Assembly: GCA_023136265.1 (NCBI GenBank)
Contig: JAGLRN010000025.1
Span: 17,668 to 81,667, forward strand
Source of the DNA: Thermoplasmata archaeon
Lineage (GTDB): Archaea > Thermoplasmatota > Thermoplasmata > RBG-16-68-12 > JAGMCJ01
Direction: 5' to 3'
Length of the DNA stretch: 64,000 bases
A program made the translations under genes and the position numbers. The notes under the pieces are model-generated. The model worked only from the letters and a program-made list of their open reading frames with translations. It made no database searches and was not told the DNA's origin. Of the stretch, positions 29,189 through 40,073 are shown in pieces; the first letter of the stretch is position 1; every line of letters begins with the position of its first letter.

Positions 29189-30301
29189 TCATTTCTTCAG
29201 TCTTCTTATCCCGCCCAGGATGACCGCAACCGATAGAAACGCGACCAGAAGAAGTGCGGTATCGAAGCCAGGGACGGGCTCCTCGTTTTTCACCGTGATG
29301 GACAAGACGTCTGTCTGCGAGTAGGTTCCGGCAATGTCGTAGACCTTTGCGTATATCGTATGGGACCCGTCGGAGAGCGTTGTCGTGTCGATATCGTGCT
29401 GCCATGTCGATGTTCCTTCCACCTCAACCCAGAGCCCGTCATCGATCTTCAGGAAGACCTCGGATAGTGTCCGGCCGCCTGTGCAGCTCCCCTCAACGGT
29501 CAAGTCGCCTGAAACGGTGCCATCCGAGGAATCGGCGATCGTGGTCACTGGAGGTTCCCCGAACATGACATTGACTGACTGATAGATCCCGCCATCTGAA
29601 TCCACCTGAAGAAAGGCCGCGGCACCCATGTTCTCGACGATCCACGAGCCGTCCAGTGCGAAGGTCACCGACTGGGTCGTTGGGGAACTCACCAAATCCA
29701 CCGAAGTCTCGTTGTAAGCCCTCATGGTGTAGTTGTAGATCTTACCACCAACCTCCAGGATGTTCTCGAACAAGACGACTCTGAGAAAGAGATTCTGGCC
29801 CGCCAGCGATTCGCTGCTATCCATTGACGCGTTGAGCGTTGCAGATCCGCTGCCCAGGTCGTATTTGAGTCCCATGCTCACCGGTGTATCAACCTGAAGG
29901 CTCTCCTGGACAAAGGTGAGATACCTGTCGAAGGCCTCTTCGTAAGATGTCGCTCTGTCACTTTTGAACTCACCATCGAGGAATAGAGAGGGGAGCCCGG
30001 AATCTCCATACGTGTGCCAACGAGCATCCGATTCATTGGTTCTCAACGGGTCCGTCAGGGTCACGTGATACTGAATGACGGACAGTCGTTCAGGACCGAT
30101 GACTCTCAGCAGTCTGTCGGCAACCGCATCGGCGTATGGGCAGCCTGAGCACCAAGTTGCCGTGAGCAACTCGAGTGTGACGGTTCTATCGCCATTCGAT
30201 CGCGTTCCTGGCGGGTCCGCCGATACGCTCTCATGCGCCTGAGTGACTGTCAGCAACAAGCAAACAAGGCTCAGGACCGCAACTACTCTCAGGAGATTCA
30301 A
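29189..30301 (-). CDS. Secreted thioredoxin-fold (Omp28-like) protein with PGF-type C-terminal anchor
   Basis: Signal peptide MNLLRVVAVLSLVCLLLTVTQA; TATWCSGCPYAD CxxC; C-terminus PVPGFDTALLLVAFLSVAVILGGIRRLKK. Confidence 0.75.
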   Translation of the reverse strand: MNLLRVVAVLSLVCLLLTVTQAHESVSADPPGTRSNGDRTVTLELLTATWCSGCPYADAVADRLLRVIGPERLSVIQYHVTLTDPLRTNESDARWHTYGDSGLPSLFLDGEFKSDRATSYEEAFDRYLTFVQESLQVDTPVSMGLKYDLGSGSATLNASMDSSESLAGQNLFLRVVLFENILEVGGKIYNYTMRAYNETSVDLVSSPTTQSVTFALDGSWIVENMGAAAFLQVDSDGGIYQSVNVMFGEPPVTTIADSSDGTVSGDLTVEGSCTGGRTLSEVFLKIDDGLWVEVEGTSTWQHDIDTTTLSDGSHTIYAKVYDIAGTYSQTDVLSITVKNEEPVPGFDTALLLVAFLSVAVILGGIRRLKK

Positions 30302-30631
30302 GTTCCCACCGTATCCTGGCGATAAACAGGCAATCGGTTATTAATAGTCCACGTCTGTGATTGCTCTCCCTTGACCCGTGTCCCCTCTACTGGAGATATG
30401 ACATGGGACGATCCAAATATCTGAAGGCAGTAGGGCGGTGCGGACTGATCGAAACCCTCAATCCGAGAGGCCCCTATCTCGGTCATCACGTCAGCGGCGG
30501 TATTCGTGTCATTGAACCCGGGGAATGCCGAAATCATACCCACTCCTCCACCCTTTGACGCCAGTCTCAACCGAGGTATTCTGGAATCCTATGGATGCTA
30601 TGCAATGTTTGTCGCGAAGTTGTCGCGCCCG

Positions 30632-33600
30632 CTAGTCGCCATCATCTACTTCGGGTGGTGGAAGCATCTCCGAGGGCACCTTGTAGCCCTTCTTCGACAC
30701 GACTATGTCGACGGAAATCCCGACGATGAGAATTACTAGGTTGACCACTAATCCCACCGTAATCCAGTTGCCTCCTTCAGGCACTCTCAGGATACCCGTC
30801 AGACTGGAAAGGATTGCGATGGCGATCTCAAGCAGTGATAGAGGAAGGGCAAGGATGGCGATCGTGAACATCCTGTCTCGAGAGAATTTCCTCAGAAGTG
30901 CATCCTGGTCGAGAGGACTCAGTTTCTCTCCTATGGGTTGACTCCTCATCTGCCTTCTGTACACGTCAATCTCCTCATCCGGCATGTCTTCCGGTATCGG
31001 AACGAATCTGTCGAGAGGTCTCACGTATCCGACGAGGATTCCGAGAAGAACAAGAATGATGGCAAGGATCAGGGCAAGGAGGGGTTTCCAGTTGTACTCT
31101 TCCTCCTCTTCAACGACCTCGATTATGTAGGAGAGCACGTTGTTGGTCTCGTTTGCCTCGGATATGGAGTCCATGTAGTCCACGTGGAAGACGACAACGT
31201 AAGTTCCAGCCTTCTCGGGAGCCCTCCAAGTGGCTTCGATCTCAGCTGTCATCCTGCCTACAATCAGCGTTCCCTCCACTTCCCTGGCAAACGGGAGACT
31301 GGACATCGTATCGTTGTAGAACGCGTTGTCGAACGGGCCTCCGGTAGTGTAGTTCCCTATGTTGACTATGGAGGCTGAGAGAGTGAGGGTTTCACCTGCC
31401 TTGGCTGGATGGGGCCCGTCATAGGGAAGCCCGTTGATCTTAGGACCCACTGCCACGAGGTCAGGTGGGAGTGGGGTCACAATGAGGACGACCTCGAGCA
31501 CATTGTTTGCTTCGTCTACCTCGAGAACGTCATCGTAGAAATCGACCTCGAAGACAATGGTGACGTTCAGATAGTCCATGGGGGCGTGCCAGGTGGCGTT
31601 GTGCCATTGTGATAATCCTGGCGAGAGCTTTGGAGCGCCCGAGAGGAGGAGTGGATTATTCCTCTCAGTGGAGTTGTAGATGCCGACGTAGAAGCTAGAA
31701 GGCGTCACGTTGGTCCCAGCGTTGACCAAGACTCCGGTCAGGAGAATGGTCTCGCCCCCCGTGACCAAGACTGGATTGGTGTAGTGTACAGTGTTCACAA
31801 GGAAATCAAGAGCCACGAGGTCAGGACCCACCAAGCGGAACAGGATGTTGAACTCGTTGTTGTCCTCATCAGCTTCTGATACATTGTCCAGATGATCAAC
31901 GGAAATGACAACAAGGTAGTCTCCCAAGGACTGCGGAGTCTGCCAAGCGACGTCAATCAGGGAAATGGACGCCGATGCATCCAATGGCCCCAAAGGGCCG
32001 CTCAAATCAAACAGCTGGCCATCTTCGATGTATCCTACGGTAAACATATCGATGGAGAGAGCTCCCTGATTGTGAATGGTCACATCGATGAGAACCTCGT
32101 CGGAGATGTCTACAATAACGGGACCAACCGGGGAATCCGAGTATTCGTACTGGTTGCTGTTCCCGCTCACGTCTATTGTGACATACAGAGGTATCAAGTC
32201 AGGACCCTTGACTACGATGGTCAGTGTGAAAACGTTGTTTGTCTCATTCAGCTCGACGATGTCGTTGGCGGAGTCAGCCACTATCGTGATTAGGTGGAGT
32301 CCTAGGACACCGGGATTCGTCCAGCTGGAGTTAGTCAGGATGCGCTCGCCGGGACCCAAGGACGGACAGAGGTTCGAGTAGAAACCAACGGAGTCAGCGA
32401 AGTACTCCGTTAGGAATGTCCCATTCGTTCCGATGCCCCCATGATTCTCTATCGCTACTTCGATATGGACTATGGATGAGATGTTCACCTCTACGGTTGG
32501 CGTCTCTGGATAAATGTACTGCGTTGTCAGCCCGTCCACCGTCAGATTCACCTGCCACGGGATGATGTCGGGACCTTTGACGATGATTGTCAAGGTGAAG
32601 ATGTTGTTTGACTCGTTCACCTCCACGATCTCGTCCGCAGAGTCTGCGACTATCGTAATAGTGTGCAGGCTCGGGACTCCGGGATTAGTCCAGCTGGAGT
32701 TTATCGGGCTCGTTGCACCGGGACCCAAGGCATCGCTCAGGTTCGAGTGAAAGGCAATTGAGTTGTCCAAGAACTCCGTGAAGAACGTCCCATTCGTTCC
32801 GAAGTTGCCCCGGTTCGCGATCTCGGCTTCCAGGCTAACGACTGAGGTTATGTCCACTTCTATAGTCGGCGTCTGAGGATACGCGTACTGGGTTGTCACG
32901 CCATCAACGGTCAGATTGACCTGGCTCGGGATGAGATCGGGACCGCCGATGACAAGGTGTATCGTGAACGTATTGTTGATTTCGCTTTCCTCCTGGATCT
33001 GGCTTCTATTGTCGACGGTGATGTTGATGTACCGGTCCCCCATGTCAGAAGGGACACTGTACCCGAGAACCCCAAAGGGTCCGTCCGTAGAACCTGGAAG
33101 CAGTGGTGGAACGTTGCTCCATTCGGCAATGTGGTCCTGGATTGGATTCAAGGGACCGTCACCGACATAGTAAAACGAAAGCTGAGTGTCGATGCCCACT
33201 GGGGACTGGAAGACGCCGACATTGCGGACGCTGGCAGTCATGTTCATCAGATCCCCGGGAAAGACGTAGATCGGATCCGAGATGTAGCTCGCGGCCGATG
33301 CGTCAGGATAGGTGAGGCTTGATCCGTCCTGGAGCTCGACTACGATGTCAACTGGCGTCAGGTCGGGAACGTCCACGCCGAAGCAAACGACGAACGTATT
33401 GTTCGTCTCCGAAACCTCACTGATGTTTCCAGTCCCGTCAATCCCGTAATCGACCGTGAGATTCAGGCAGTGATAGCCCGTTTGGTTGGGGATTCGTAGG
33501 TTGGACACAAAGGGACCTGTCGAACTGCCCGCCATGAGCGGACCCACCTGTCCGCTATTGAAGAGTATCGAAACTGGCGGTCCGCCAGATATGCTCCCCG

Positions 33601-34657
33601 TGCTTACGATCACGACGTTGAACTGCGCACCGGTCTCGTATCCACCGACGTTTGTCGCGTTCAGGCTGATGGTTATGTCGTCGCCGGGGTTCACGGGAAT
33701 CACATCAGAATAGAAGGGCGGGATGGTTATTGACGGGTCGGCGTAAGAGTAGTTCCCCGACGGCGTTTCGATCAGGATATCGCTTGGCGAGAGGTCGGGT
33801 CCCTCCACGTAGAAGAGAATCGTCGCGGAGTTGTTGCCCTCGTCGTATTCGGTCACGTTATCGTAGAAATCCACAGTGTAGTTGAGGAGGCATTCCCCGA
33901 CGAAGGGCAGGGCTGGCGCGGTCCAGATCATGCTGAACCTCGTTCCGAGCGGCGCGGAGGATCCTGCATCTATCTCTTGTATCTCCCCGATATGCTCGAA
34001 GGCCCCGCAGGAGTCATCAAGCGTGGCTGTGTTCAAGATTCTTATGAGGGGTGTACCCGCGTTCGTCACGTTGGCCTCGACCAGGTGAGAAGTGCCCGCG
34101 AGAACGACTATCGGGCCTATCGGCACGGCCGGGTCATAGGGACCGGGATACTCGATTCCGTCGACGGCGATGGCGAAAGGCTGGAGGTCGGGTATCGGAA
34201 CGACGACGTCCCACTGTTGAGTGTTGTCCGGATCGTTCCACATTATGATGTTGTCGAGCTCGCCGTAAGGAGGGAACTCACCGGGATCGCCTGTCCCGTG
34301 GCTCGTGGCGTTCGTATCGAGCCCGCCAAAGGCAGTTGCATCCAATTGGACGCGGTATGTGTCACCGTTGCTCCAGTTGACGTCCCGCTCAGCCGCCTCA
34401 AGCGTGTACGCGTACCAGCCACCGCTGGTGAGGACCCAACCGGCTTTCGGAAATCGATTCCAAGAACCGCTGTGGAGCACCCAGATGGCGAAGGGCGTGC
34501 TATCTTCCCACGGGAGGCCCTGGAGAGGTGTGTCGTCCCAGAGGAAGATCCTCCCCTCCAGATTCATCTCCTCAGGTTGGCCTGTTGTTGATTGTGCCAG
34601 CGTCACGATCGTAAGGAGCACGAGGAAGGACACCGCAATCGACCGCAGCTTCATCAT
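30632..34657 (-). CDS. Giant secreted/membrane-anchored CARDB-repeat protein
   Basis: Signal peptide MMKLRSIAVSFLVLLTIVTLAQS; ~8 repeats beginning xPDLxPxxxxV with (V/S)E(x)NETNN blocks; C-terminal TM helices and cytoplasmic tail. Confidence 0.85.
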   Translation of the reverse strand: MMKLRSIAVSFLVLLTIVTLAQSTTGQPEEMNLEGRIFLWDDTPLQGLPWEDSTPFAIWVLHSGSWNRFPKAGWVLTSGGWYAYTLEAAERDVNWSNGDTYRVQLDATAFGGLDTNATSHGTGDPGEFPPYGELDNIIMWNDPDNTQQWDVVVPIPDLQPFAIAVDGIEYPGPYDPAVPIGPIVVLAGTSHLVEANVTNAGTPLIRILNTATLDDSCGAFEHIGEIQEIDAGSSAPLGTRFSMIWTAPALPFVGECLLNYTVDFYDNVTEYDEGNNSATILFYVEGPDLSPSDILIETPSGNYSYADPSITIPPFYSDVIPVNPGDDITISLNATNVGGYETGAQFNVVIVSTGSISGGPPVSILFNSGQVGPLMAGSSTGPFVSNLRIPNQTGYHCLNLTVDYGIDGTGNISEVSETNNTFVVCFGVDVPDLTPVDIVVELQDGSSLTYPDASAASYISDPIYVFPGDLMNMTASVRNVGVFQSPVGIDTQLSFYYVGDGPLNPIQDHIAEWSNVPPLLPGSTDGPFGVLGYSVPSDMGDRYINITVDNRSQIQEESEINNTFTIHLVIGGPDLIPSQVNLTVDGVTTQYAYPQTPTIEVDITSVVSLEAEIANRGNFGTNGTFFTEFLDNSIAFHSNLSDALGPGATSPINSSWTNPGVPSLHTITIVADSADEIVEVNESNNIFTLTIIVKGPDIIPWQVNLTVDGLTTQYIYPETPTVEVNISSIVHIEVAIENHGGIGTNGTFLTEYFADSVGFYSNLCPSLGPGERILTNSSWTNPGVLGLHLITIVADSANDIVELNETNNVFTLTIVVKGPDLIPLYVTIDVSGNSNQYEYSDSPVGPVIVDISDEVLIDVTIHNQGALSIDMFTVGYIEDGQLFDLSGPLGPLDASASISLIDVAWQTPQSLGDYLVVISVDHLDNVSEADEDNNEFNILFRLVGPDLVALDFLVNTVHYTNPVLVTGGETILLTGVLVNAGTNVTPSSFYVGIYNSTERNNPLLLSGAPKLSPGLSQWHNATWHAPMDYLNVTIVFEVDFYDDVLEVDEANNVLEVVLIVTPLPPDLVAVGPKINGLPYDGPHPAKAGETLTLSASIVNIGNYTTGGPFDNAFYNDTMSSLPFAREVEGTLIVGRMTAEIEATWRAPEKAGTYVVVFHVDYMDSISEANETNNVLSYIIEVVEEEEEYNWKPLLALILAIILVLLGILVGYVRPLDRFVPIPEDMPDEEIDVYRRQMRSQPIGEKLSPLDQDALLRKFSRDRMFTIAILALPLSLLEIAIAILSSLTGILRVPEGGNWITVGLVVNLVILIVGISVDIVVSKKGYKVPSEMLPPPEVDDGD

Positions 34658-34726
34658 TGCCCTCCAAGAAGCGTTGTCGGCGCTTGGCTTCTCTCCAGCA
34701 CAACGGAAGCTCATATCGATACAACC

Positions 34727-37700
34727 TCAGACTCCGGCAAACCCAAAGACCACATCTGATGAAACGTTGATCTTCAGGGTGACGAACATCGCGAATTCCC
34801 TGTCGTAGACTCCTGCCTCCATGGCCGGAATATGGGGAACCCACCTCGACTCGGACTGCTTGAACCAAAGGACTACAAGCGCGTCCGTGATGTAGTCAGC
34901 GTAGTAAGAAACGTTATGATAGGCGTACTGCCCGTTCGAGAATGGTTTCAAGGGAAGCGAGATGGCTTGATAACCCTGCGTGAAGCGCCCAATCCATATG
35001 CCTGAGCTGTAGCTACCAGAACCCGTACCAAGCGAGGCGTTCAGCGGGAAAATCATGTAGTAGAACTCGTCATATGGCTCGAAGATGGCGTTCACGTGAT
35101 CCACGCTGACCACGGGGCCCGCCGGAGGCACGTAGGAACTGTACAGCGACCAGTAATCCAACCCTGGCTCTCCATAGAACCCTACTCTGCTGTTCGAATA
35201 GTAAATGTCATACGCGTCAGAGCCAATGGGCTGTTGCCAGACGATCCTGATGTTATTGCCCACGATGCCGAGCTCCAGGTTCTTGGCGTTTCCCGTGTGG
35301 TCAAAGCCGCCGAAGAGGAGCTCATCGTACCTGATCATGGTCCCAGGCAGACCCACGAATGTGAAGCGCACGTCGGACCCGAGTTCCACCACACAGCCTT
35401 CCCCCACCTCAATTGCCCGGGTAGGATCGCCACTGCCAGGAACCCTCAGCCAACGCTCCGCCTCCATGTATTCGAGGTAGCCCGCGCCGAGCGCGGTCCT
35501 ATATTCGTCCGTCGTGTCTATTCGAGCGGCCCCGTCGTACTCGACCCATGGGAAGTATTCCAGGGGAATCGAGAACGTGTTGAATCCTGCGGAGAAAGTG
35601 TTGGTCCATGCACCAGCTGTGTTACTGGTCTCACTGACATCGCTCTCGTTCGCGTTCGCCGCTCTTATCAGGTAATAGTACTCACCGTCATGGCTGGCTG
35701 CTCCTCCCGCCTCTGGATCCACCCAATCGGTCGTCCCCGCTGGAACCTCGTCATACGCCGCGGCGGGAGACAGGTCGGGGAACCCGTTCTGTGTCTGTGA
35801 CCTGAAGATGAGGTAATGGTCCAGTTCTGGCCAGGGAACCTCGACCCATCTGAGACCTACGTCGGCTCCACCGTCCCAGTATGTCTCCACGTGCTTGGGC
35901 GGGGCGGTGTAGTATGTCACCGTAATCAAGACGAGAGGGAAGGGGACCGTGGTCTGGTTGCCATCCCATTTCACATATGCAACGCGGGCATCAGGATAAA
36001 CTCCCACGGGATTAGTGCCAATGAGGTCGGAGGTGACATCGTACTCAACCTCCCAAGTCTCATTAATCAACAGTCTACTGATATTCCACTGCATGAATGT
36101 GTACAAGCCTCTGCTGCCAATGAAGTGTGGCAGCTTGGGCAGGCCTGAGACAGGATCTCGGAAAGAGCCAGTCACGATGTGTATGTAGGACGGAAGGACG
36201 TCCTCGATCATCGGGAAGTCATCGGAGACATCCAAGTCCCGACCCGCCACCTGGTCGACTATCGTTCCGATCTGCTGGTAGATGCCTACCAGATCCTCGG
36301 GCGTCTCAGCATAGAAGTACTCACCCCCGGTTATGGCGGCGATGTTCTGGAGCATGCCATGGTCGGCGTCTAAACCTAAGCCAATCGTATAGATGACCAC
36401 GTTGTTGGCCGCAGCGTTCTGAGCCTCAGTGACGGGATCGAGGCCTGAACCGCTCCGCCCGTCTGTTAGAAGAATACATACCCAGATATGGTTTGGGTCA
36501 GCGTCCGACACGAGGTCATTCCAGCATGCATTTATTCCAGTTCCAACTGCGGTTCCTCCGCCAGCAACAAGAACACTGTCTATGTCCGCCTTGATCTGCG
36601 GGTAATTCGTGCTGAGCGGGTTCCTTCGCGTCACAACCGTATCGAAGAATATCACCGCGCCTTGATCGGGAAACTTCATGTCGTCGACGTAGCTCTTTGC
36701 GCCTAGCTTGGCATAATCGAATTTCGTGGGTGGCTCGGGTGGATTGGTTTGCTGGTTCATGCTGCCAGACTTATCTATGAGGAAAATGACATCCTGGGGA
36801 ACGGATTTGACTACCCCAGAGCCCTGGCCTGTGACAGTTAGCCGGACAGTCGCGACGGTCGGATAGCCAGGACCCGCGCTTTCGTGGAAGATTGTGGACG
36901 GTGCCACGCTTTTCACTGGCTCGATGTGGGGGTATACCCTCACGAGAAGGCTTGCGCTGTCCGACGCCAGTGTGGTTGACGAGGCTGTGCCAGTGACAAT
37001 GACCGACTGATAGCTCCCGACTGGGGGACTTGAGGGGATGTTCACACCGATTTTGAACTGCAACGTTTGTTCCGGGCTGAGAAGTCCAGAGTCCGGGATG
37101 CCGTCACCGTCTCCAGGGGAATCCAATAGAGGGAAGATGCCATTGTCCTGAAGTATTTCAATCGTCCAATTGTTCGGTGTACTCGTCAACGTTATGTCGA
37201 TGTAGTCCGAGACAAGTTGCTTATTAGTCACCGTCAGATTCAGGAGCAGTCGTTCTCCGACCTCCCCATGAGTCTCATAGTCGGGACCCAGCACCACAAG
37301 CGGGAGCGTCGGAGCCATATCGAATTTCCAACCTGCATTTGCGGAGCTGAGGTCATCGTAGCCATTCGACGTCCCATTCCCGTTGGGGACCCGGGTCATG
37401 GAGAAACCCTGTGTATGAGGAGAGCTCCATCCTGCCATGTCGAGCAGCTGTCCAGTTGAATCGTAAAGGTAGACGTTATCCGCCATAGAACTCAAGGAGT
37501 CGAAGAATCCCGAGTTCATTGGATACCTCAGCACGTAATAGGGATTGGCCTCAGTAAGGACGATTCCACCCACAAGATAATCCTGATTGCAGACAATCGA
37601 ATAACCCATGAGGTCGACAGACCCGGCGCCTCTGTAGTACGTCTCTACGAATGCTTCATCAGGAGCATTTGGATAGAACAGAACCTCATTGAGCACAACT

Positions 37701-39436
37701 TCTGGGTTCCCAACGACGCCTGGAACGCTGTTGTCTGCTCCGAATGTCGGAACCTCTTCCCGGACCCATTCATCCGTGTAGCCGTCGCCCACCCTGCGCC
37801 TCGAAACGGACTCCCCCCAAAGAGGGTCAGGTGCTGTTCCCATCTGACCATATCCGACTTCGTCTATGAAGGTCATGCTCACGGGGTCAAACAGGAAAAG
37901 TCTGGAGCCTTGGTCGTCCAGGTCGAGTGGAATGACCAGGTCCGCAGAAGGGTCGTCGCCAAGCGTCCTGTACTCAAGCGAAGGTATAGTCCCTAGTGCC
38001 GTCAAGGAATAGAGCTGGGTATCATCGACTTGAAGTACATATCCGTTCAGGTCAACTGGTTTGAAGCCGAAGTTGTATATCTCCACGAGTTCCGCGTTGT
38101 TGGGTGCATCCCTCAGCTCGGTCATCAGGATCTGCCCCATATCGTAGGATGAGAAGTAAACCTCGTTGAAGATACCGCTTCTGAAATCGTCCCAGGAGAT
38201 GAACACGCCAAATGTCCCAGTGGCAATCGACGGATAGAATTGGGATGAGGAGTCGTCCGAGGGATCCACATTTTCGTCTGTGTCATCAACACGGATATCA
38301 TTGTTGTTGAGGATCCCGTCTCCCCACGTGATACCCCCATCCTCCGAATAAGAAGAGAAGATGTCCTGATCTCCGGCCCTGTTGTCGCTCCACGCGACGT
38401 ACAGACCTCTGGGCCCCGAAACGATCGCCGGGGCTGTGTACGATGATGAAGACAGGTAGTCATCCACTCTGACTGGAGTGGACCAAGTCAGGCCGTCGTC
38501 GTTGGAGTTCGAATAGCTAATCTCTCTCTCGCCCATCGGGCTCTGATAGTCCCACACAGCGTGAAGAATCCCATTCATGTCGGTCGTCACGTGAGGGTAT
38601 CTGGAAACGGAGTTGAGCGGTCCCGCGAAAACAATCCGAGGGGCCCACGTGGAACCGTAATCATAGGAACCCGCTATCCAGAGTGTGACAAGCCCGCTCA
38701 GATCCTGCTTCCAGGACACGAAGACCACGTCACCGACAGTAGTCAGGGAGGGGAATGAGTTCATCGCATCTTGGTCAGAGACCTGGACTTCAGAGTCGAA
38801 ACTCAAACCGCCATCCACGGACTTCGATATGAAGATGTGGTTGTAGGAGGCATCGCGGTCATCAAACCAGGCAACATACACGTTGCCCGACGAATCGACG
38901 ACCACATCAGGCTCGAGACAACGCACGTCCTGGACTGCCGTGTCAATCCTTGTTGGCGCCGCCCAGGTCGATCCCGAATTGACGGAAAAAGTGGCGAAAA
39001 TGTGAACACCACCGGCCGTAGACGACTCCTGCCAGACGACGTACACTCTGTCGTTAAAGGCGCCTCCGGTCCTGTCAATTGTCATTGAGGGTAAGCGGGC
39101 GTTTGCACCAAACACGCCCGAATCGATTCTCCTGGATGATGACCAGGACAATCCCTGGTCAGTCGACTTGGAGTAGTGGATGCCGTAGTAGTTAGTCCTG
39201 TCGTCAGACCAGACGACATGGAGGTCTTCGTTTCCATCAACCCCAATGTCAGAGCTCCGAGAGTTAGCGGAGCCGTCATCCACTTTCTGATTCGGGCGAC
39301 TGAAGGAGATGCCTAATGTTGTCTCGGGATTATCATCGCTCGCGACAACAACGAGACTCGTTACGAGCAGAGTAATGGTAAGGACTCCAAATAACCTGGA
39401 ATAATCACGCCAAATGCTGGATGCCGCGTCCTTCAT
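34727..39436 (-). CDS. Giant secreted protein: BNR/sialidase-like repeats, lamin-tail domains, von Willebrand A domain
   Basis: Signal peptide after MKDAASSIWRD; repeated VVWSDDR..SKSTDQGLSW; NNAELVEIYNFGFKPVDLNGY; vWA QDVIFLIDKSGSM with MIDAS DxSxS. Confidence 0.82.
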   Translation of the reverse strand: MKDAASSIWRDYSRLFGVLTITLLVTSLVVVASDDNPETTLGISFSRPNQKVDDGSANSRSSDIGVDGNEDLHVVWSDDRTNYYGIHYSKSTDQGLSWSSSRRIDSGVFGANARLPSMTIDRTGGAFNDRVYVVWQESSTAGGVHIFATFSVNSGSTWAAPTRIDTAVQDVRCLEPDVVVDSSGNVYVAWFDDRDASYNHIFISKSVDGGLSFDSEVQVSDQDAMNSFPSLTTVGDVVFVSWKQDLSGLVTLWIAGSYDYGSTWAPRIVFAGPLNSVSRYPHVTTDMNGILHAVWDYQSPMGEREISYSNSNDDGLTWSTPVRVDDYLSSSSYTAPAIVSGPRGLYVAWSDNRAGDQDIFSSYSEDGGITWGDGILNNNDIRVDDTDENVDPSDDSSSQFYPSIATGTFGVFISWDDFRSGIFNEVYFSSYDMGQILMTELRDAPNNAELVEIYNFGFKPVDLNGYVLQVDDTQLYSLTALGTIPSLEYRTLGDDPSADLVIPLDLDDQGSRLFLFDPVSMTFIDEVGYGQMGTAPDPLWGESVSRRRVGDGYTDEWVREEVPTFGADNSVPGVVGNPEVVLNEVLFYPNAPDEAFVETYYRGAGSVDLMGYSIVCNQDYLVGGIVLTEANPYYVLRYPMNSGFFDSLSSMADNVYLYDSTGQLLDMAGWSSPHTQGFSMTRVPNGNGTSNGYDDLSSANAGWKFDMAPTLPLVVLGPDYETHGEVGERLLLNLTVTNKQLVSDYIDITLTSTPNNWTIEILQDNGIFPLLDSPGDGDGIPDSGLLSPEQTLQFKIGVNIPSSPPVGSYQSVIVTGTASSTTLASDSASLLVRVYPHIEPVKSVAPSTIFHESAGPGYPTVATVRLTVTGQGSGVVKSVPQDVIFLIDKSGSMNQQTNPPEPPTKFDYAKLGAKSYVDDMKFPDQGAVIFFDTVVTRRNPLSTNYPQIKADIDSVLVAGGGTAVGTGINACWNDLVSDADPNHIWVCILLTDGRSGSGLDPVTEAQNAAANNVVIYTIGLGLDADHGMLQNIAAITGGEYFYAETPEDLVGIYQQIGTIVDQVAGRDLDVSDDFPMIEDVLPSYIHIVTGSFRDPVSGLPKLPHFIGSRGLYTFMQWNISRLLINETWEVEYDVTSDLIGTNPVGVYPDARVAYVKWDGNQTTVPFPLVLITVTYYTAPPKHVETYWDGGADVGLRWVEVPWPELDHYLIFRSQTQNGFPDLSPAAAYDEVPAGTTDWVDPEAGGAASHDGEYYYLIRAANANESDVSETSNTAGAWTNTFSAGFNTFSIPLEYFPWVEYDGAARIDTTDEYRTALGAGYLEYMEAERWLRVPGSGDPTRAIEVGEGCVVELGSDVRFTFVGLPGTMIRYDELLFGGFDHTGNAKNLELGIVGNNIRIVWQQPIGSDAYDIYYSNSRVGFYGEPGLDYWSLYSSYVPPAGPVVSVDHVNAIFEPYDEFYYMIFPLNASLGTGSGSYSSGIWIGRFTQGYQAISLPLKPFSNGQYAYHNVSYYADYITDALVVLWFKQSESRWVPHIPAMEAGVYDREFAMFVTLKINVSSDVVFGFAGV

Positions 39437-39615
39437 AGGTCCTCCTCCAAGGAAGATCCGCAGAACAAACGGTAGGTTCGCGCCTCCGTCTCTGCCCACT
39501 ATGCCAATTAATGGCATGGCGTGTATATATATTTTCCCTGCCAGCCCCCAGGTCACATCCGCCCTCGAAGTTGATAAATATCTTCTTGCCCATCGTTCCC
39601 CGAGGAGCTGGAAAC

Positions 39616-40050
39616 GTGACCAAGGAAATCCCGGCCTCGTCCGAAGATATCCAAGACATACTTCAGAAGTCGCAAACCATTGCCGTGGTGGGGATGTCTA
39701 ACAAGCCGGAGAGAGCCAGCTATCAAGTGGCAATGTATCTGAAGAATGCCGGATATGACATCGTCCCCGTCAATCCTGCTTACCCTGAGATCGAGGGAAT
39801 GAAGAGCTATCCCGACGTCGAATCCGTACCAGGGAACGTGGATGTCGTCGACATCTTTCGAAGACCGGAGTTCGTTGAGCCTATCGTCGAATCAGCAATA
39901 AGGAAGGGTGCACGAGTCGTGTGGATGCAGGAGGGCGTTGTCAACCCGAAGGCTGCAGAGAGGGCGAAGGAGGCCGGACTCCGGGTCGTCATGGACAGGT
40001 GCATGATGAAGGAGCATCACAGGTTGATGGCCCATGGGACAGGGCAATAG
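39616..40050 (+). CDS. CoA-binding domain protein (YccU-like)
   Basis: GTG at 39616; TIAVVGMSNKPERASYQVAMYLKNAGYDIVPVNP...VDIFRRPEFV...VVWMQEGVVNPKAAERAKEAGLRVVMDRCMMKEH. Confidence 0.88.
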   Translation: MTKEIPASSEDIQDILQKSQTIAVVGMSNKPERASYQVAMYLKNAGYDIVPVNPAYPEIEGMKSYPDVESVPGNVDVVDIFRRPEFVEPIVESAIRKGARVVWMQEGVVNPKAAERAKEAGLRVVMDRCMMKEHHRLMAHGTGQ

Positions 40051-40073
40051 TGCCTTCACACGCAAGAAGGAAG

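Noticed and set aside
31000-39100. Plus-strand ORFs opposite the giant secreted proteins
   Set aside because: Antisense; the minus-strand frames have signal peptides and repeat-domain signatures.
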